This document shows positions 7,975 through 16,817 of a DNA stretch of 64,000 nucleotides, piece by piece. Position 1 is the first letter of the stretch. Every line of letters begins with the position of its first letter. The translations under genes were made by a program, and so were the position numbers. The notes beneath the pieces are model-generated. The model saw nothing but the letters and a program-made list of their open reading frames with translations. It was not told where the DNA came from and ran no database searches. This stretch comes from an uncultured Roseobacter sp. (GTDB lineage: Bacteria; Pseudomonadota; Alphaproteobacteria; Rhodobacterales; Rhodobacteraceae), in the NCBI RefSeq assembly GCF_947499265.1, contig NZ_CANMNK010000004.1:434001-498000 (forward strand), read 5' to 3'.

Positions 7975-8445
7975 TCACCGGTCATTCGCGAATGGTGCGG
8001 ATTGATGTGCTTTTGAGTGCAATAAATCATCCCCTCCCGGCGGCCCGGCAAGACCTGCGATCCGTACCCACGCAGTTCCGGCGACTATGACACCTCCGAT
8101 GGTCGCAAAAGCGAGTGTCCAGCTTTCGCTCGCCCCGCCGATCTCGGAGAGACCTCTGATCGCGGAGAATCCTGCAATGCCGGCCGGCGCGGCGTAGAGC
8201 GTGCCGATAGCGAGACGGATCGGAACGGACTGCACTTTGGCGAAAACGACTTGTCCAATCAGAAGCGTGAAGACGCCCGCGAACAGGCCCACAAGGATCG
8301 CCACGATGAGACCAGTTTCGGTGTCGTAGAGATACAGGCCGACGGTCATGGCGACAAAGAAAGGCAGCGCGTAAACGGCGAGGCTGAACAGGACGTAGAC
8401 GAGGACGCCCAGTCCAATGATGCTCAGAAATGCGGACAAAAACAT
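7975..8445 (-). CDS. Hypothetical membrane protein
   Basis: A 156-residue protein with about four hydrophobic segments (roughly 2-22, 25-45, 50-70 and 80-125, the last broken). Start ATG 8445 is chosen because GAGAGGAG lies directly upstream; the frame is open for 33 more codons without a good ribosome site. It precedes no obvious partner but lies next to the DUF2493/Toprim/ParB-like block, in the same orientation. I do not recognise a family with certainty. Confidence 0.6.
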   Translation of the reverse strand: MFLSAFLSIIGLGVLVYVLFSLAVYALPFFVAMTVGLYLYDTETGLIVAILVGLFAGVFTLLIGQVVFAKVQSVPIRLAIGTLYAAPAGIAGFSAIRGLSEIGGASESWTLAFATIGGVIVAGTAWVRIAGLAGPPGGDDLLHSKAHQSAPFANDR

Positions 8446-8569
8446 GGGCGGTCTCCTCTCATGGATTGCGCCGCCACCAACGCCGTGGCGCTGACAAAGC
8501 ATAGCACAATTGCGCTGTTCTCGGAATATTCCGATGCAGCGCAACGCGATGCGAAATGCGCATCACGGG

Positions 8570-9496
8570 TCATGACGACCCGCCTTTCTTGTGCCGGAAA
8601 TCGTAGAGCGGAATGCCGAGCGTCTTGGCCTTGTCGGCGAGATTGTCGGAGATGCCCGAGCCCGGGAAGACGATGAGCCCGATGGGCAAAGTCTCAAGTA
8701 TCTGGTCATTCCGTTTGAACGGGGCGGCTTTGCCGTGGCGGGTCCAGTTCGGCTTAAAGACGATCTGCTGGCACTTGCGGTTGTCGGCCCAGCAAGCCGC
8801 GATGCGTTCGGCGCCCTTGGGCGAACCGCCATGCAGCAGGACCATGTCATCGTGCTTGGCGCGCACCTTGTCGAGGGCGGCCCAGATGCTTGCAGTGTCG
8901 GTGACGTCCTGCCCGCCGGTGAACGCGATCTTGGTGCCGGTTGGCATCAGCGGTTCAAGATCTGTCTTCCGCTTGGCATCCAGGTAGTCGCGGCTGTCGA
9001 TCAGAGCGGCGGTCATGTGCTTGCGGTTGACCTGTGAGCCTGAATGCGGGTGCCAGGTCTGCCCGAGATGGGCCTCGAAGAGATCGGCCGCGAGATCGCG
9101 CATGCTTTCATAGGCGTTGCGCTGTTCGGTGAGTGTGAGCCCTTCGGCGACCAATTGCTCCAGCTCAACCGACCGAACTTCCGAACCATCCTGGCTGCGT
9201 TGGCCGCGCCTCTGCGCTTGCTCATTGCCGTCAAGCTTCCGGTCGATCCGAGTGGCCATGCGGTGGAAGACGTTGGTCGTAGACCAGAGCAGGTCTTCAA
9301 GATCGGGTTCCAGCCGAGTGTCTCCGAGGGCGACCACGAGGGCGTCGAAGATGTCCGTCATGGCGGCTTGGACAGTGTCCGGTTCAGGCAGCGGTCGCGG
9401 GTCCGGTTCATCGGCGAAAGGTCGGTGTCCGAAGAGCTGAAGTTCGTCGAGCACCAGGGCGGTGGCCGAGCGGGTTTGCGGTTCGTGTATTGTCAT
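8570..9496 (-). CDS. DUF2493 (YspA/SLOG-like) domain protein
   Basis: A 308-residue protein. The C-terminal third holds a Rossmann-like DUF2493 domain: KIAFTGGQDVTDTASIWAALDK, then DDMVLLHGGSPKGAERIAACWA and LIVFPGSGISDNLADKAKTLGIPLYDF. This GG-S-KGAE / PG-G-S pattern belongs to the SLOG superfamily (with DprA and LOG), which binds nucleotides or nucleic acid. The N-terminal 180 residues are plasmid-type and charged. Start ATG 9496 follows GGAGATCG. It is a regular member of alphaproteobacterial plasmid/ICE blocks with the Toprim and ParB-like genes found here. Confidence 0.8.
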   Translation of the reverse strand: MTIHEPQTRSATALVLDELQLFGHRPFADEPDPRPLPEPDTVQAAMTDIFDALVVALGDTRLEPDLEDLLWSTTNVFHRMATRIDRKLDGNEQAQRRGQRSQDGSEVRSVELEQLVAEGLTLTEQRNAYESMRDLAADLFEAHLGQTWHPHSGSQVNRKHMTAALIDSRDYLDAKRKTDLEPLMPTGTKIAFTGGQDVTDTASIWAALDKVRAKHDDMVLLHGGSPKGAERIAACWADNRKCQQIVFKPNWTRHGKAAPFKRNDQILETLPIGLIVFPGSGISDNLADKAKTLGIPLYDFRHKKGGSS

Positions 9497-9809
9497 GGGA
9501 TCGATCTCCTTCGCTGTCTGACCGTGCCTCGCGCGGCCTTCACGGGCGATGGGCAAGCGGAGGCCGATCGGGCTTGCATCCCGCGTTCGCGGGACCGGAG
9601 CGTCAGCGGAGGATGGCGAAGGCGGCGCCGTTTTGGCTCGCGATGCAAAGCCGAACCTCTGGTCCGGCGGCGGAAAACGGGGCCGCCGCAGCCATTGCCG
9701 GACCGGGCGGTTTGCGCTCCGTCTCGCCCCTCTCGGAAGGCCGTGGGCGCGGCTCTTGATGCAAGGCGAGCGATCCTCCTCTGGCCCGAACGGCTTGTTC
9801 CCGTTGAGA
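9497..9809. other. GC-rich leader between Toprim and DUF2493 genes
   Basis: 313 bp without a supported gene. Contains several small inverted repeats (for example CCCGCG-TT-CGCGGG at 9580-9593) and, at 9599-9618, a near copy of the 20-bp sequence found upstream of DUF736. Probably the 5' leader or promoter region of the DUF2493 gene. Confidence 0.4.
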
Positions 9810-10856
9810 TCAGCCGGTGCGCTCAGGCACTCGCTCTGGAGTGTCGTTGCTCGCCAGTTGCGCCCTGAGGTTATCGCGCAGCCGGTCGATGCCGAGTGCG
9901 CGGAGATCGTCGTTGAAATCGCCGCGTGCGGGCCGCAGCATGATTGTCTCGAGACCCGCTTCAGACGTCCTGTCACGCAGCCTGTTCGCAGCAATACGTC
10001 CCGTCTTGTCGGCGTCGACGGCGATATAGAGGCGCCGCACCCAAGCTGCGGGCTGGTAGGCCGCAAGATGATTGCCGGAGAGCGCCGCTGCGACGGACAT
10101 TCTCGGCAAAACCTGCCGCAGGGAAAGCATGGTCTCGAGACCTTCTCCAGCGGCGATCACGTCGCAGCGTGGACCCATATGCACGGCGTTTCCGAGTAGA
10201 TGGCCCATCGCCTTGCGGTTCGGATCGAGCGGGGCTTTCGTGGCAGTGTCAGGATCGAGCCAGGTCCGATGCAATCCGGTAAGCGTTCCGTCCGTGTCGG
10301 TGATCTTGGCAATGAGCGCTGGCCACATCTGACGCCCAAGCTGTTCTGCAGTGGCAGGCAATTGATAGTAGCACCGGGGATGGAACCGGAGCATTGGTAG
10401 TCCCTGCAAGTCTGCGATGCCGCGCTGATTAAGATATCGCTCGGCCAATGTGTTTGTGATCGGCGAAGAGATAGCCCAGAGCCGTCGTGCCGCCTCTGGT
10501 GAACCTGTCGGTACGGGCGGCAGTGTCTCGTGCCGAGGAGGATCAGGTCTCTGCAGGCTGAGAAACCGTCGCGCTTCGTCGAGCGTATCTCGAAGGGTCG
10601 AGAGATTGAGGTTGGCGGCAATGAGGTCCAGCAGATCGCCGTGCTCGCCTGTGGCGGCATCGGTCCATTTTCCCGCGGCGCCGGGGCCGGATGAAGGTCC
10701 GGTGAGCCGGACATAGAGACTGCGCCCCGGCGTGTTCTGGACGTCACCGACCAGCCAATAGCGACCAATCTTCCTGCCGTTCGGGAGATAGTGACGGCAG
10801 ACATTTTCCGCCTCGCGGCTGAGCTTCTGCGACAGGGATGATGCCGAACTGTCCAT
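9810..10856 (-). CDS. Toprim domain protein (plasmid-type primase/helicase-like)
   Basis: A 348-residue protein. The first part (about 15-110) resembles the zinc-free DUF7146-like segment found ahead of Toprim in plasmid proteins, with GKWTDAATGEHGDLLDLIAAN. The C-terminal Toprim core shows VIAAGEGLETMLSLRQ (the conserved Glu motif), AALSGNHLA, and RRLYIAVDADKTGRIAANRL (the DxD motif). Such proteins are thought to act in replication or DNA transfer of mobile elements. Start ATG 10856 has GGAGG in front; the frame continues 65 codons upstream but without a ribosome site and across a terminator. Confidence 0.85.
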   Translation of the reverse strand: MDSSASSLSQKLSREAENVCRHYLPNGRKIGRYWLVGDVQNTPGRSLYVRLTGPSSGPGAAGKWTDAATGEHGDLLDLIAANLNLSTLRDTLDEARRFLSLQRPDPPRHETLPPVPTGSPEAARRLWAISSPITNTLAERYLNQRGIADLQGLPMLRFHPRCYYQLPATAEQLGRQMWPALIAKITDTDGTLTGLHRTWLDPDTATKAPLDPNRKAMGHLLGNAVHMGPRCDVIAAGEGLETMLSLRQVLPRMSVAAALSGNHLAAYQPAAWVRRLYIAVDADKTGRIAANRLRDRTSEAGLETIMLRPARGDFNDDLRALGIDRLRDNLRAQLASNDTPERVPERTG

Positions 10857-10878
10857 GGGCGCCTCCAGTGCTTGCGAC

Positions 10879-10908
10879 AAAAAAGGGCCTGCCGCGTCCG
10901 ACAGGCCC
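10879..10908 (-). terminator. Terminator after the ParB-like gene
   Basis: Minus-strand stem with GGGCCTGTC / GCAGGCCC arms (a near-perfect 8-bp pairing) followed by six U residues. It lies between the ParB-like stop (11066) and the Toprim start (10856), so the two genes have separate transcripts. Confidence 0.7.
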
Positions 10909-11065
10909 GAGGCCGAGGGAGTTTGGGGGGAAGATATCCCTCGGTTTGTGGTCGCTGGTTTCCGAGAGGGTTGGGCGAAGGCGGCCCCGACGACAGTCAG
11001 ATCATCGCCCAATCGGCTGAAATCCACCATCGACCGAGGGCCGCCGGACACCTGTCGCTATGCGA

Positions 11066-13114
11066 CTACTCTGCAGCTTCGAGGGCGACTGCCTTGTCGT
11101 CCGCCGGTTCTGCATCCGGCGCAATGTCGCCATCATCGACGATCTCGAACTCCGGCTCATCGGGCTGTTCGACCAGCGGCGGTGTGCGCAGCGGCTCGGG
11201 CAGCCAGTCGCTCTCGGCCAGCAGTTCTTCGGCAGCCTCGACCATGTCTGGCTTCTTGAACCCGGCGATCCGGTCGGCGTCCTTGTCGCCCTTTGCCTCA
11301 CGCACGGCGGCGAGGATTTGCGCCTTGGTCACGCGGCCAAGATAGCTGTCCGCTGTCGGCGTCCAGCCCGCTTTGGCCATGTCGAGACCGAGCGTGCCCG
11401 CCAGCACGTCCGCATGGGCGATCTGGCGCGGTTTCCGGTAATGCGGCTCATGCACGGCGTTGACCGTCATTGCCGCGCAATGGGCGAAGAGCGCGTCGCG
11501 GCTGTTGCTGTCCCATTCGGTCAGCGCCTCCCAGAGATCTTCCGGCGCTTTGGGCAGATTGCCCGCCCAGGTCTCGATGCGCAGATCGATCGATTGCACA
11601 TAGGGCATGTCCGAAAGGCCGTCCGCCTGCGCGCCGAACTGTGTGCTCTTGGACGTGATCTCGACGCAGCTGTCCTGGCCGTAATGGTAGAAGAGTGACA
11701 GAACCATCGCGTGGAGACAGGCGAGCCGCGCGAGTTCGGGATCGCTCGCCAGCGCATTGCGCAGTGCCATCGTGCGATGGACGGTCAGATCGCAGACGAG
11801 ACGGTCCGACAGCGGCTTGGTGCCGTCGTCGTCCTCTTCTTCGTCCGGATCGGTGGCCTGGCCCGTGCCGTCGACGGCATCGTCATGGCTCATCGGATCA
11901 GCGGCGTCGTCCTCGGGATCGACGTCGGTCTCCACCACCGGCTCATCCTCGGCCCTGACATAGCCGCGTTCGACGCGCAGACCGCCGGAGCTGTCGATGC
12001 TGACGAAGGCACCCGCGATAGCATGGTTCTCCGCTTCGAATCGGATCGGACGGTTCTGGAGCGCTTCCATCGCCGTCTCGATCTCTCCCAAGCGTTCATC
12101 GACCTCCTCGGGCAGTTCGTCCGCTTCGGCATAGTCCTCTTCGAGCTTGTCGTACTCGGCCTTGAGCGCGGTGTAGGTCGCGTCTTCCTCCTCCGACATC
12201 GGCTCGGCTTCGCCTCGAATGCGCCGCAGATCGTAGGTGTGACCGTAGGGGAAGTCGGTTGCGACCTCGATCCACTTCCAGCCTTCGGCGCGGATCGCTT
12301 CGGCCTCCTCGTTCAGCTTCTCGGTGACCATGGTCTCCAAGAGCGCTGCGTCCTGCAGCCAGCCGCCATCGTCGGTCTGGAAGAGGTCGCGCAGCACTTC
12401 GCCACCGGCTTCGATGTAGTTGTCCAGACCCACGAATTGCGCCCGCCGGTCCGACGCGCGCACGGCGCCCTCGGTCAGCATGCGACGGATCTCAAAGGGT
12501 TGCTGGTTGTAGTGCTGCTTGAGCGCCTCCCAGACCTGTTCCTGGCGCTCATGGTCGGGATTGACCGTGAACGCCATGAGCTGGTCGAGGGTCATCTCCT
12601 CTTCGGCATAGGCGTCGAGCAAGACGTGAGAGACGGCGGCCAGCTTGAGGCGCTGCTTGACGACACCCACCGAGACGAAGAAGGCTGCGGCGACTTCTTC
12701 CTCGGATTTGCCTTTCTCGCGCATCGCGTGGAAGGCGCGAAACTGGTCGAGCGGATGCAGCGGCGCGCGCTGGATGTTCTCCGCGAGGCTGTCTTCCTCC
12801 GCCAGACCCTCGGTCCGCACGATGCAGGGCACCGTCGCGGTCTTGTTCAAACGGCGCTGCTTCACCAGCAGTTCGAGTGCGCGATAGCGGCGGCCGCCGG
12901 CCGGGATCTCGAACACGCCGGTTTCCGCGCCCTTATCGTCGAGGACGGGGCGAACGGTCAGGCTCGCCAGGAGCGTGCGCCGGGCGATGTCCTCGGCCAG
13001 CTCTTCGATCGAGACGCCGGCTTTGATCTGGCGGACGTTGGACTGGCTGAGCACCAGCTTGTTGAAGGGGATGTCGCGCGAGGCGCTGAGGGTAATTTTC
13101 TTGGACTTCGTCAT
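11066..13114 (-). CDS. ParB/RepB-like nuclease domain protein of mobile elements
   Basis: A 682-residue protein. Residues 15-110 carry the ParB/Srx-like fold (VLSQSNVRQ, then ETGVFEIPAGGRRYRALELL and the SLAENIQR box), followed by a KorB/helix-turn-helix-like segment (FFVSVGVVKQRLKLAAVS). Long acidic stretches fill 380-540. It resembles the large plasmid ParB-like proteins that travel with DUF932 and Toprim genes rather than the chromosomal ParB, and no ParA is next to it. ParB-fold proteins bind DNA and often hydrolyse CTP; whether this one does is unknown. Start ATG 13114 follows GGAGAAAA. Confidence 0.85.
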   Translation of the reverse strand: MTKSKKITLSASRDIPFNKLVLSQSNVRQIKAGVSIEELAEDIARRTLLASLTVRPVLDDKGAETGVFEIPAGGRRYRALELLVKQRRLNKTATVPCIVRTEGLAEEDSLAENIQRAPLHPLDQFRAFHAMREKGKSEEEVAAAFFVSVGVVKQRLKLAAVSHVLLDAYAEEEMTLDQLMAFTVNPDHERQEQVWEALKQHYNQQPFEIRRMLTEGAVRASDRRAQFVGLDNYIEAGGEVLRDLFQTDDGGWLQDAALLETMVTEKLNEEAEAIRAEGWKWIEVATDFPYGHTYDLRRIRGEAEPMSEEEDATYTALKAEYDKLEEDYAEADELPEEVDERLGEIETAMEALQNRPIRFEAENHAIAGAFVSIDSSGGLRVERGYVRAEDEPVVETDVDPEDDAADPMSHDDAVDGTGQATDPDEEEDDDGTKPLSDRLVCDLTVHRTMALRNALASDPELARLACLHAMVLSLFYHYGQDSCVEITSKSTQFGAQADGLSDMPYVQSIDLRIETWAGNLPKAPEDLWEALTEWDSNSRDALFAHCAAMTVNAVHEPHYRKPRQIAHADVLAGTLGLDMAKAGWTPTADSYLGRVTKAQILAAVREAKGDKDADRIAGFKKPDMVEAAEELLAESDWLPEPLRTPPLVEQPDEPEFEIVDDGDIAPDAEPADDKAVALEAAE

Positions 13115-13162
13115 GAGTTTTCTCCGTGTACGGGGTGACGACGGATGCCCAGAATGGGCAGG

Positions 13163-13184
13163 CGACGCCCCGGGTGGGGCGTCG
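13163..13184 (-). other. Strong hairpin in the ParB-like leader
   Basis: Inverted repeat with about nine paired G/C-rich bases (CGACGCCCC / GGGGCGTCG) about 50 bases before the ParB-like start. No U run, so it is more likely a leader structure than a terminator. Confidence 0.4.
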
Positions 13185-13202
13185 TCACGGAGGAACACGA
13201 GA

Positions 13203-13229
13203 CTCTCTCTGACCTCCAAACCCGTCACG
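13203..13229. repeat. Shared leader motif, copy 1
   Basis: A CT-rich run followed by GACCTCCAAACCCG and a CACG. The same arrangement occurs at 15228-15255. This copy is about 90 bp before the ParB-like start. Confidence 0.55.
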
Positions 13230-13247
13230 AAAAATTCCGCCTCCCTC

Positions 13248-13919
13248 TCACTCTCGTCTTCGCAACGCCTCCCGGAGCGGCCCGAGAACGATCCCCACGA
13301 AGTCGGTTGCAACATGGGCAATGATGTTGGCGAAGAGATCGCCATGCCAGAGGAAGAAGACGGTCAGCGCAGCGCCGGAGATCACCGTCGTCAGCGCAGG
13401 GCCAGGCCCCCACAACGGAAGATGCGCCAGCCCGAAAGCGAGAACGATGACGGCAGCCGCCACATAGGCATCGCCAAGCAAAGATGTGAGGATGGCGAGT
13501 GCCACTCCTCGATAGAGGATTTCCTCGGCAGCGCCGCCGATCAGAACTGCAATGATCAGATACCAGACTGGAAGGCGCGAAAGATCGGAGAGTGTCGCTT
13601 CGAAGCCCGAGAGGCCAAGCCAATGCGGGAGCCGCATGAGAAGCGGACCGAGCGCGAGGATGAAGAAGGCGGCCATGCCGGCTGCCCAAAGAAGCGTCCC
13701 CAGGTCAGGTGCCTGAAAGCCGATCGAGCTCAGGGAGTACCTGCCACCAAAGTTGAACAATACCAGGACAAGCGCCACGAGGCCGAGGAGCATTGCCTGG
13801 CATAACAGGTTGGTCGACAGCGCCGCCGGTCGTGCAGACATCCGCGTTCCGTAGACGGCGATGAGCGGCGGTCCGGCCAAGGCAAGTGCTGCGATCAGAA
13901 TGTCGGGCATCTGCTCCAT
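13248..13919 (-). CDS. CPBP-family intramembrane metalloprotease
   Basis: A 223-residue polytopic membrane protein of the CPBP (CAAX protease / bacteriocin-processing) family. The three hallmark motifs are present: EEILYRG (EExxxR), FGLAHLPLW (F-xxxH) and HGDLFANIIAHVATDF (second conserved His block). Six or seven hydrophobic segments cover most of the length. Members cleave peptides inside the membrane and some act in bacteriocin self-immunity. It is placed between the ParB-like and DUF932 genes, which is unusual company; it is probably cargo of the element. Start could be ATG 13919 or ATG 13910. Confidence 0.8.
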   Translation of the reverse strand: MEQMPDILIAALALAGPPLIAVYGTRMSARPAALSTNLLCQAMLLGLVALVLVLFNFGGRYSLSSIGFQAPDLGTLLWAAGMAAFFILALGPLLMRLPHWLGLSGFEATLSDLSRLPVWYLIIAVLIGGAAEEILYRGVALAILTSLLGDAYVAAAVIVLAFGLAHLPLWGPGPALTTVISGAALTVFFLWHGDLFANIIAHVATDFVGIVLGPLREALRRRE

Positions 13920-14002
13920 GATCCACCCATACCATACCACCCAATGGCGGTTCAGCTTGTATCCCGCCTCTCGGTCGGAGGCGGGATCGGGAGATCAGGC
14001 GA

Positions 14003-15196
14003 TCATGCCGCCTGTTCGAGAAGCTTCTTAGCGCGGGTCTCCATGGTGAGCCGGGCATCCTGCTGCGGCTTGCCCCGCGCGACGGCGGCAATGCCCTGGA
14101 CGAAATCGAAGATGCTTTCGGGCGGGCGGCCTTCTTCGGCGAGAACGGTCTCGACGATCTTGCCGGTCTCTGCCTTCGAGAACCCGCGCTTGCGCAGGAA
14201 ATCGGTGCGGTCCTCGTCGTTGCACGCAACGATCCTCTCGCGCGCCGCGCGAATGCCCTGGACGAAAGGTTGCGGTGAGGAGTCCGCGAAGTCTGCCAGT
14301 GCCGGGGCCGCCTCATGCGCGAAGCGATTGGCGGCATATTTGGAGTGCCGGATGCTGATTTCCTGGAAGTCCTCGACGCCCCAGAGATTGCGGTTATGGC
14401 AGACGGCGCGGAGATAGAAGCTCGCGATGCCGAGCGTCTTCGCGCCGACCTCTGAGTTCCAGCAATAGAAGCCCCGGAAGAAGAGATCGGGCGAGCCGTC
14501 GGGGAGCGTGCCCGCCTCGATAGGATTTATATCGTCGACCAGGAAGAGGAAGACGTCGCGGTCGGAGGCGTAGAGCGTGGTCGTGTCCTTGGTGACATCG
14601 ACCATCGGGTTGTAGACGCCCGTCGACCAGTCGAGCACCCCCGGCACCTTCCAGCGTGTGTCGCCGACGCCGTCGCCGGCGATGCGCTGCACGGCGGAGA
14701 CGAGTTCGTGATCGTAAATGCGGCCATAGTCCGGGCCAGTAACGGCGCGGAGCTCTGTCCGACCGTTGGCGACCTCCATCGTCTTCACCTGCTCGGCGCG
14801 GTGGTTGGTCAACCCGTATTGCAGGTTGATGCCGGCGAGCGGCGCCGGAAGCTGACGCAGATAGGCCGCGGGCGCGCTGACCAGGCTCGCGAGCTGGCCG
14901 AAGCTCCAATGAGTGGGCGCGACCAGCGCCTCGGCGTCCGGCAGGACGAGCGCCAGCTTCTCTGGATCGTCGCGATGAGCCTCGACGCGGATCGCCGCGC
15001 TCTCCACCGTCCGCGTCCGGCTCCGCTCCGCGCGGCCCTTCACCGAGGTGTAGAGGTCCGAGAGGGAGAGATACTTCTCGTCATCGGGCCGCGAAAACCA
15101 TTCGGACGACACCCGCCCGTTATGCCCGCCGCGGGACACATCCACCTTGTAGCCGCCGCTCTCGGGGCGGCCGTTCGTGATCTCGATTGCAGTCAT
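14003..15196 (-). CDS. DUF932 domain protein
   Basis: A 397-residue protein of the DUF932 family, found on phages and plasmids. Recognisable parts include HWSFGQLASLVSAPAAYLRQLP near 95-117, AVTGPDYGRIYDHELVSAVQRI near 154-175, and FFRGFYCWNSEVGAKTLGIASFYLRAVCHNR near 240-270. Function is unknown; it commonly sits with DUF736, DUF2493 and ParB-like genes in mobile blocks, as here. Start ATG 15196 follows GGAG. The shared leader motif lies 32 bp upstream. Confidence 0.85.
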   Translation of the reverse strand: MTAIEITNGRPESGGYKVDVSRGGHNGRVSSEWFSRPDDEKYLSLSDLYTSVKGRAERSRTRTVESAAIRVEAHRDDPEKLALVLPDAEALVAPTHWSFGQLASLVSAPAAYLRQLPAPLAGINLQYGLTNHRAEQVKTMEVANGRTELRAVTGPDYGRIYDHELVSAVQRIAGDGVGDTRWKVPGVLDWSTGVYNPMVDVTKDTTTLYASDRDVFLFLVDDINPIEAGTLPDGSPDLFFRGFYCWNSEVGAKTLGIASFYLRAVCHNRNLWGVEDFQEISIRHSKYAANRFAHEAAPALADFADSSPQPFVQGIRAARERIVACNDEDRTDFLRKRGFSKAETGKIVETVLAEEGRPPESIFDFVQGIAAVARGKPQQDARLTMETRAKKLLEQAA

Positions 15197-15612
15197 GGCT
15201 GTTCTCCAGGACGGGCGGCCTGAGAGCCTCTCTCTCGACCTCCAAACCCGCCACGGCGACAGCCGCAGACCTTTTGCTCTCGGAAAGAAAGGAGCACTAC
15301 GGCACGGTTCTTTGCGCTACGACGACTATTTTGATCTCGACGGCACCCAAGCAGGTGCGCAGTCTAAGGTCATCAGATACGAAAAGATCAGTTCGCGAAT
15401 GCTTGAACGATAGAGGGATCAGTTAGCAGCTTCGTTGAATTCCCGGCTTTGATTGGCGCAAAGCAATTGATCTTGGTGAGTTTCTGGACCCGATACGAGA
15501 GATAGGTAATGATGGGTTATAGACTGCAGGAACAGGTTGGGTTTTCGGCTGCTGGCTACATCGCTTTGTTCGTAAGTCAAGCGGTTAGGTACGCGCCGAA
15601 AGGGTTCGCCCC
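15197..15612. other. Intergenic stretch upstream of DUF932
   Basis: 416 bp with no supported gene. It includes the leader motif copy at 15228-15255 and should hold the divergent promoters of DUF932 and the integrase operon. Open frames on either strand lack ribosome sites and known domains. Confidence 0.5.
15228..15255. repeat. Shared leader motif, copy 2
   Basis: CT-rich run, then GACCTCCAAACCCG identical to the copy at 13203-13229, then CCACG. It lies 32 bp upstream of the DUF932 start, so both copies precede minus-strand mobile-element genes. Confidence 0.55.
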
Positions 15613-15798
15613 ATGCCAACAATAACAGTTGAAAAGAAAGCCTTGTCCTTCCTCAAAGCTCTTGAGGCCGAGGGCCATATCGTCAAGCGGGTCGTGGTCG
15701 AAGGCAAGAGGATCGAATTGGAATTGGAGACGACCACGGCCGGGTCGTGTGATTTCGACAAGGTAGACATGCGATATGACAAAGCGGGAGTTTCCTAG
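15613..15798 (+). CDS. Small protein overlapping the integrase gene
   Basis: A 61-residue acidic/basic mixed protein (MPTITVEKKALSFLKALEAE at the start) with no membrane segment. It overlaps the integrase start by 23 bp, so the two are translationally coupled. The position, immediately before and coupled to a tyrosine recombinase, is where recombination directionality or accessory factors are often found, but no helix-turn-helix is evident. Function unknown. Confidence 0.6.
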   Translation: MPTITVEKKALSFLKALEAEGHIVKRVVVEGKRIELELETTTAGSCDFDKVDMRYDKAGVS

Positions 15799-16771
15799 GC
15801 ACATTTACCGGCAACGGAACGGGCTCTATTTCCAGAGGCGTGGCTGGCCCTCGCGCAAAATCGAGAACGAGTTCGACACGCCAGACTTTTGGGCTGAATA
15901 TGCAGCCATTTTGAAAGGGGAGCAGAAGGCGAAAGTGCTGCGTCGCAGTTTTTCAGCCCTTATCCGAAGCTACCAGAAGTCTCCGCGGTACAAGAACCTG
16001 AAGCCTCGGACGGCTCTGGACTACGACAAATATACAGCTTTCATTGGGGAACGATTCGGGCCGCTGAACCCGACCCATCTTCAGCGCAAGGATGTCATCC
16101 GGTTAAGGGACCAAAACGCCGGAAAGCCATACTTCGCGAACTATGCGGTCAAGGTTATCCGCATCCTGATGGAGCACTGCATAGACCTTGGCTGGCGGGC
16201 GGACAACCCCGCCCAGGGCGTGTCGCTGCTGAAGGTCCAATCCGATCCGCGCCTTCCCTGGCCACGAGCTCTCATAAAGGCTTTCCGCAAGACCGCGCCA
16301 TTTGGTACCCGAGAGCGCCTTTTGATGGAGTTGTGTCTCGGAACCGGTCAACGCATCGGGGATGTGCTAGAAATGCGATGGACTGACATCGAGGACGGCG
16401 GGATCTCAGTCAAGCAAAGCAAAACAGGCAAGCACCTGTGGGTACCCATCGTTCCGGCTTTGCAGAAAGCCTTGGACTCCGCACCCCGCCGGGGGATCTA
16501 CATTCTCACGAACCATCGCGCGACCAACCGTTGGTCTTACCGTGGCGCATCACAGGCCATTCGGAACATTCGCGAGAAGATCGGGGCGCAGGGCTACGAC
16601 ATTCACAGTTGGCGATACAACGCGGCCTGCGAGTTGCTCGAAGCGGGCTGCAGCGACGATTTGATTGCCGCCGTTACAGGTCAGAGCCCTCAAATGGTCA
16701 TGCATTACACGCAGCAGATACGGCAGCGGGTTCGTGCGATAGAGGCCCAAAGACGCCGGAAAAAGACATGA
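15776..16771 (+). CDS. Tyrosine recombinase (integrase) next to tRNA-Cys
   Basis: A 331-residue site-specific recombinase. The SAM-like core-binding domain covers about 54-150. The catalytic domain shows Arg193 (TGQRIGD), the KTGK Lys (216-219), His277-x-x-Arg280 (HSWR), and the nucleophile Tyr311 (MVMHYTQ). The position normally filled by the third His/Trp is Gln303 (TGQSP), a variation seen in some integrases. The gene points at the 3' end of tRNA-Cys 115 bp downstream, so it very likely integrates the element to its left into that tRNA gene. It is coupled to the 61-residue ORF upstream. Confidence 0.92.
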   Translation: MTKREFPRHIYRQRNGLYFQRRGWPSRKIENEFDTPDFWAEYAAILKGEQKAKVLRRSFSALIRSYQKSPRYKNLKPRTALDYDKYTAFIGERFGPLNPTHLQRKDVIRLRDQNAGKPYFANYAVKVIRILMEHCIDLGWRADNPAQGVSLLKVQSDPRLPWPRALIKAFRKTAPFGTRERLLMELCLGTGQRIGDVLEMRWTDIEDGGISVKQSKTGKHLWVPIVPALQKALDSAPRRGIYILTNHRATNRWSYRGASQAIRNIREKIGAQGYDIHSWRYNAACELLEAGCSDDLIAAVTGQSPQMVMHYTQQIRQRVRAIEAQRRRKKT

Positions 16772-16817
16772 CATCCGAGCGACGTTGGACCGCAAATAGA
16801 ACAGAACAAAAACAGAA

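Noticed and set aside
13962-13990. GC-rich inverted repeat just after the DUF932 stop as a terminator
   Set aside because: The stem is good but no U run follows on the minus strand, so termination there is not supported.
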